DNA of 6,036 bases, taken from Terriglobia bacterium (GTDB taxonomy: Bacteria > Acidobacteriota > Terriglobia > UBA7540). Made by a program: the position numbers and the translations under genes. The stretch spans positions 1-6,036 of the forward strand of contig JASIKV010000439.1 in assembly GCA_030049455.1 (NCBI GenBank), in the 5' to 3' direction. Every line of letters begins with the position of its first letter. Position 1 is the stretch's first letter. A model generated the notes under the pieces. That model had not been told where the DNA came from. It saw only the letters and a list, made by a program, of their open reading frames with translations, and did no database searches. Positions 4,826 to 6,036 of the stretch are shown piece by piece.

Positions 4826-6036
4826 TTAGAACAGGAATTTCAATGCAAACTGTATTTGGCGCGGCGGAAGCGCCGATTGCACCTGACCGAACGTTGGGGA
4901 GTTCAAATCGTCATTGGGCACGCCGAAGTTCACATGGTTCAGGATATTGAACATCTCGGCGCGAAACTCCAGGGTCTTTGTTTCCGACAGCCGGAAGTCC
5001 TTAAAAAGTGCGAAATCCCATTCCTGTTCCCCGGCCGCCTGAACGATATTGCGCCCCCCGGTGCCGAATGTGCCGGGGATCATGTCCCTTTGAAACGCCG
5101 ACGTATTGAACCATTCGCTGGCAGTCTTGGGACCATCATTCGGATTCCCGACGAGATTGGGGCGGTCGCCCACGAACCCGGAGATCTCCGGTGAATCGCC
5201 CTGAAGGGATGGGTCGCTGGAATCGTAGACGGTAAAGGGAGTCCCGGTTGACGCCGAGTAGATGCCGTTCAGTGCCCAGTTGGCAACAGCGTTTTTGTAC
5301 CAAACCTTTTCGTTCTTCCAGAAGGGCAACTGCCATTCATAGCTGAAGACCAGGCGCTGGCGCGCGTCGAAAAGGGAACGGCCGTATTCGGCCTCCAAAT
5401 CCCAGGGATTCTGGGCCAAATCGTTCTCTCCGGCTACCAGCGTTGGAGCAGACCCGGTGATGTTGAAACTCGAGACGTCGTCCAGGGACTTTGAATAGGT
5501 GTAGGAAGCCAGAAAGGCCAAGCCATTGCCCATCCGCTTGCGCAGGCTCGCCTGGAGGGCGTTGTAGTTGGAATTGGAAATTCCGGAGATCAAGCCGATC
5601 GACCCGTAGTAACAGTTCGGGTCGGCGTCGTCGCAGGTTCCGGCCACGCCGCCGTTCGAATAGGGCCGCCAAAAGTTCTGGTTACCCTGTCCCTCGTCGG
5701 AGAAGCACAGGCCCTGCTCGGCGGAGCCCGCCGGTAAGGTGGAACAAAGTGTTGGAGGGTTGCTCTCGATAAACCGCGGCAGCTTGGTGCCTTTGGTGCC
5801 CACATAGCCGATGTCAAGCAGCCAGCTCTGACCGAAAGAACGTTCAACGGTAAAGTTCCAGTCCTGAGCGTACGGCAATCGGAGATGCGGGTCGAGCGTC
5901 AGCAGGGTCAGCCCCTGCGGCCCGTTAAACACGGGCGCAAAGGGGTTGGGCCCCGGGGGAATAGGATCGGCGAAGCTGGTGGCGAAGGCCGGCGTGCTGA
6001 TTTGAATCGTCTTGAACCACGGTGGAGCGCTTTCCG
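4826..6036 (-). CDS. TonB-dependent receptor (Oar-like), C-terminal part of barrel, 5' truncated by window edge
   Basis: The frame is open from the window edge to TAA 4828-4826, giving 402 visible residues. A GTG at 5932 is internal, not a start, because the in-frame sequence before it reads on through a proline-rich segment. The fragment has features I associate with large acidobacterial TonB-dependent receptors carrying an N-terminal carboxypeptidase-like domain: YAQDWNFTVERSFG with LLDIGYVGTKGTKLPRF just after it, ALQASLRKRMGNGLAFLASY with a following TYSKSLDD, and FRAEMFNILNHVNFGVPNDD. It ends in IQFALKFLF, a beta-signal with C-terminal Phe recognised by the BAM machinery. The plug and carboxypeptidase-like domain would lie outside the window. 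It should import a large or scarce substrate across the outer membrane, powered by TonB. Four cysteines at visible residues 97, 110, 134 and 141 fall in one probable surface loop. The ligand is unknown; being upstream of two AhpD-like genes and an MFS gene suggests a shared uptake and metabolism task. Confidence 0.88.
   Translation of the reverse strand, partial: ESAPPWFKTIQISTPAFATSFADPIPPGPNPFAPVFNGPQGLTLLTLDPHLRLPYAQDWNFTVERSFGQSWLLDIGYVGTKGTKLPRFIESNPPTLCSTLPAGSAEQGLCFSDEGQGNQNFWRPYSNGGVAGTCDDADPNCYYGSIGLISGISNSNYNALQASLRKRMGNGLAFLASYTYSKSLDDVSSFNITGSAPTLVAGENDLAQNPWDLEAEYGRSLFDARQRLVFSYEWQLPFWKNEKVWYKNAVANWALNGIYSASTGTPFTVYDSSDPSLQGDSPEISGFVGDRPNLVGNPNDGPKTASEWFNTSAFQRDMIPGTFGTGGRNIVQAAGEQEWDFALFKDFRLSETKTLEFRAEMFNILNHVNFGVPNDDLNSPTFGQVQSALPPRQIQFALKFLF

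Noticed and set aside
3207..4829. A 540-codon open frame on the plus strand
   Set aside because: It is exactly antisense to the two AhpD-like genes and part of the MFS gene. It has no domain-like sequence and is Arg/Gly/Ala/His-rich, as antisense frames of GC-rich genes are.
1..6036. tRNA, rRNA, CRISPR array or intact insertion sequence
   Set aside because: No cloverleaf, rRNA block, regularly spaced direct repeats with unique spacers, transposase frame or terminal inverted repeats with target duplication were found. The only regular repeat is the protein-coding 21-base one.

Overview
The window is a high-GC bacterial segment in which every convincing gene lies on the minus strand. An acidobacterial source (Acidobacteriota) is most likely. 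The C-terminal half of the TonB-dependent receptor and the porin of the 'alginate export' family both read like the versions common in that phylum. This is recognition from memory, not a database result.

Read in the direction of transcription (from high to low coordinates), the layout is as follows. (1) The 3' two-fifths or so of a TonB-dependent outer-membrane receptor (6036-4826, 5' end outside the window). (2) Two tandem, roughly three-quarters identical AhpD-like / carboxymuconolactone decarboxylase family proteins (4778-4206 and 4190-3651), each with an intact CxxCxxxH motif. The second almost certainly starts at a rare CTG codon. (3) A 12-helix MFS transporter (3650-2277) whose ATG directly follows the stop of the second AhpD-like gene. 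The spacings of 47, 15 and 0 bases make 6036-2277 a probable operon: outer-membrane uptake, redox-type enzymes, inner-membrane transport. The substrate cannot be read from the sequence.

After a 144-base gap comes a 71-residue, AT-rich gene (2132-1917). It encodes almost nothing but seven-residue repeats of the type IxxNQxx, a predicted coiled coil with asparagine in nearly every core d position. This is the most unusual object in the window.

A 423-base stretch without a convincing gene follows. Its distal part (about 1663-1916) is GC-rich and crowded with small inverted repeats. Its proximal part holds a good sigma70-type promoter and a leader with two mutually exclusive hairpins. These serve the last gene, an AlgE-like outer-membrane porin (1493-1, 3' end outside the window). 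No tRNA, rRNA, CRISPR array or intact insertion sequence was seen.
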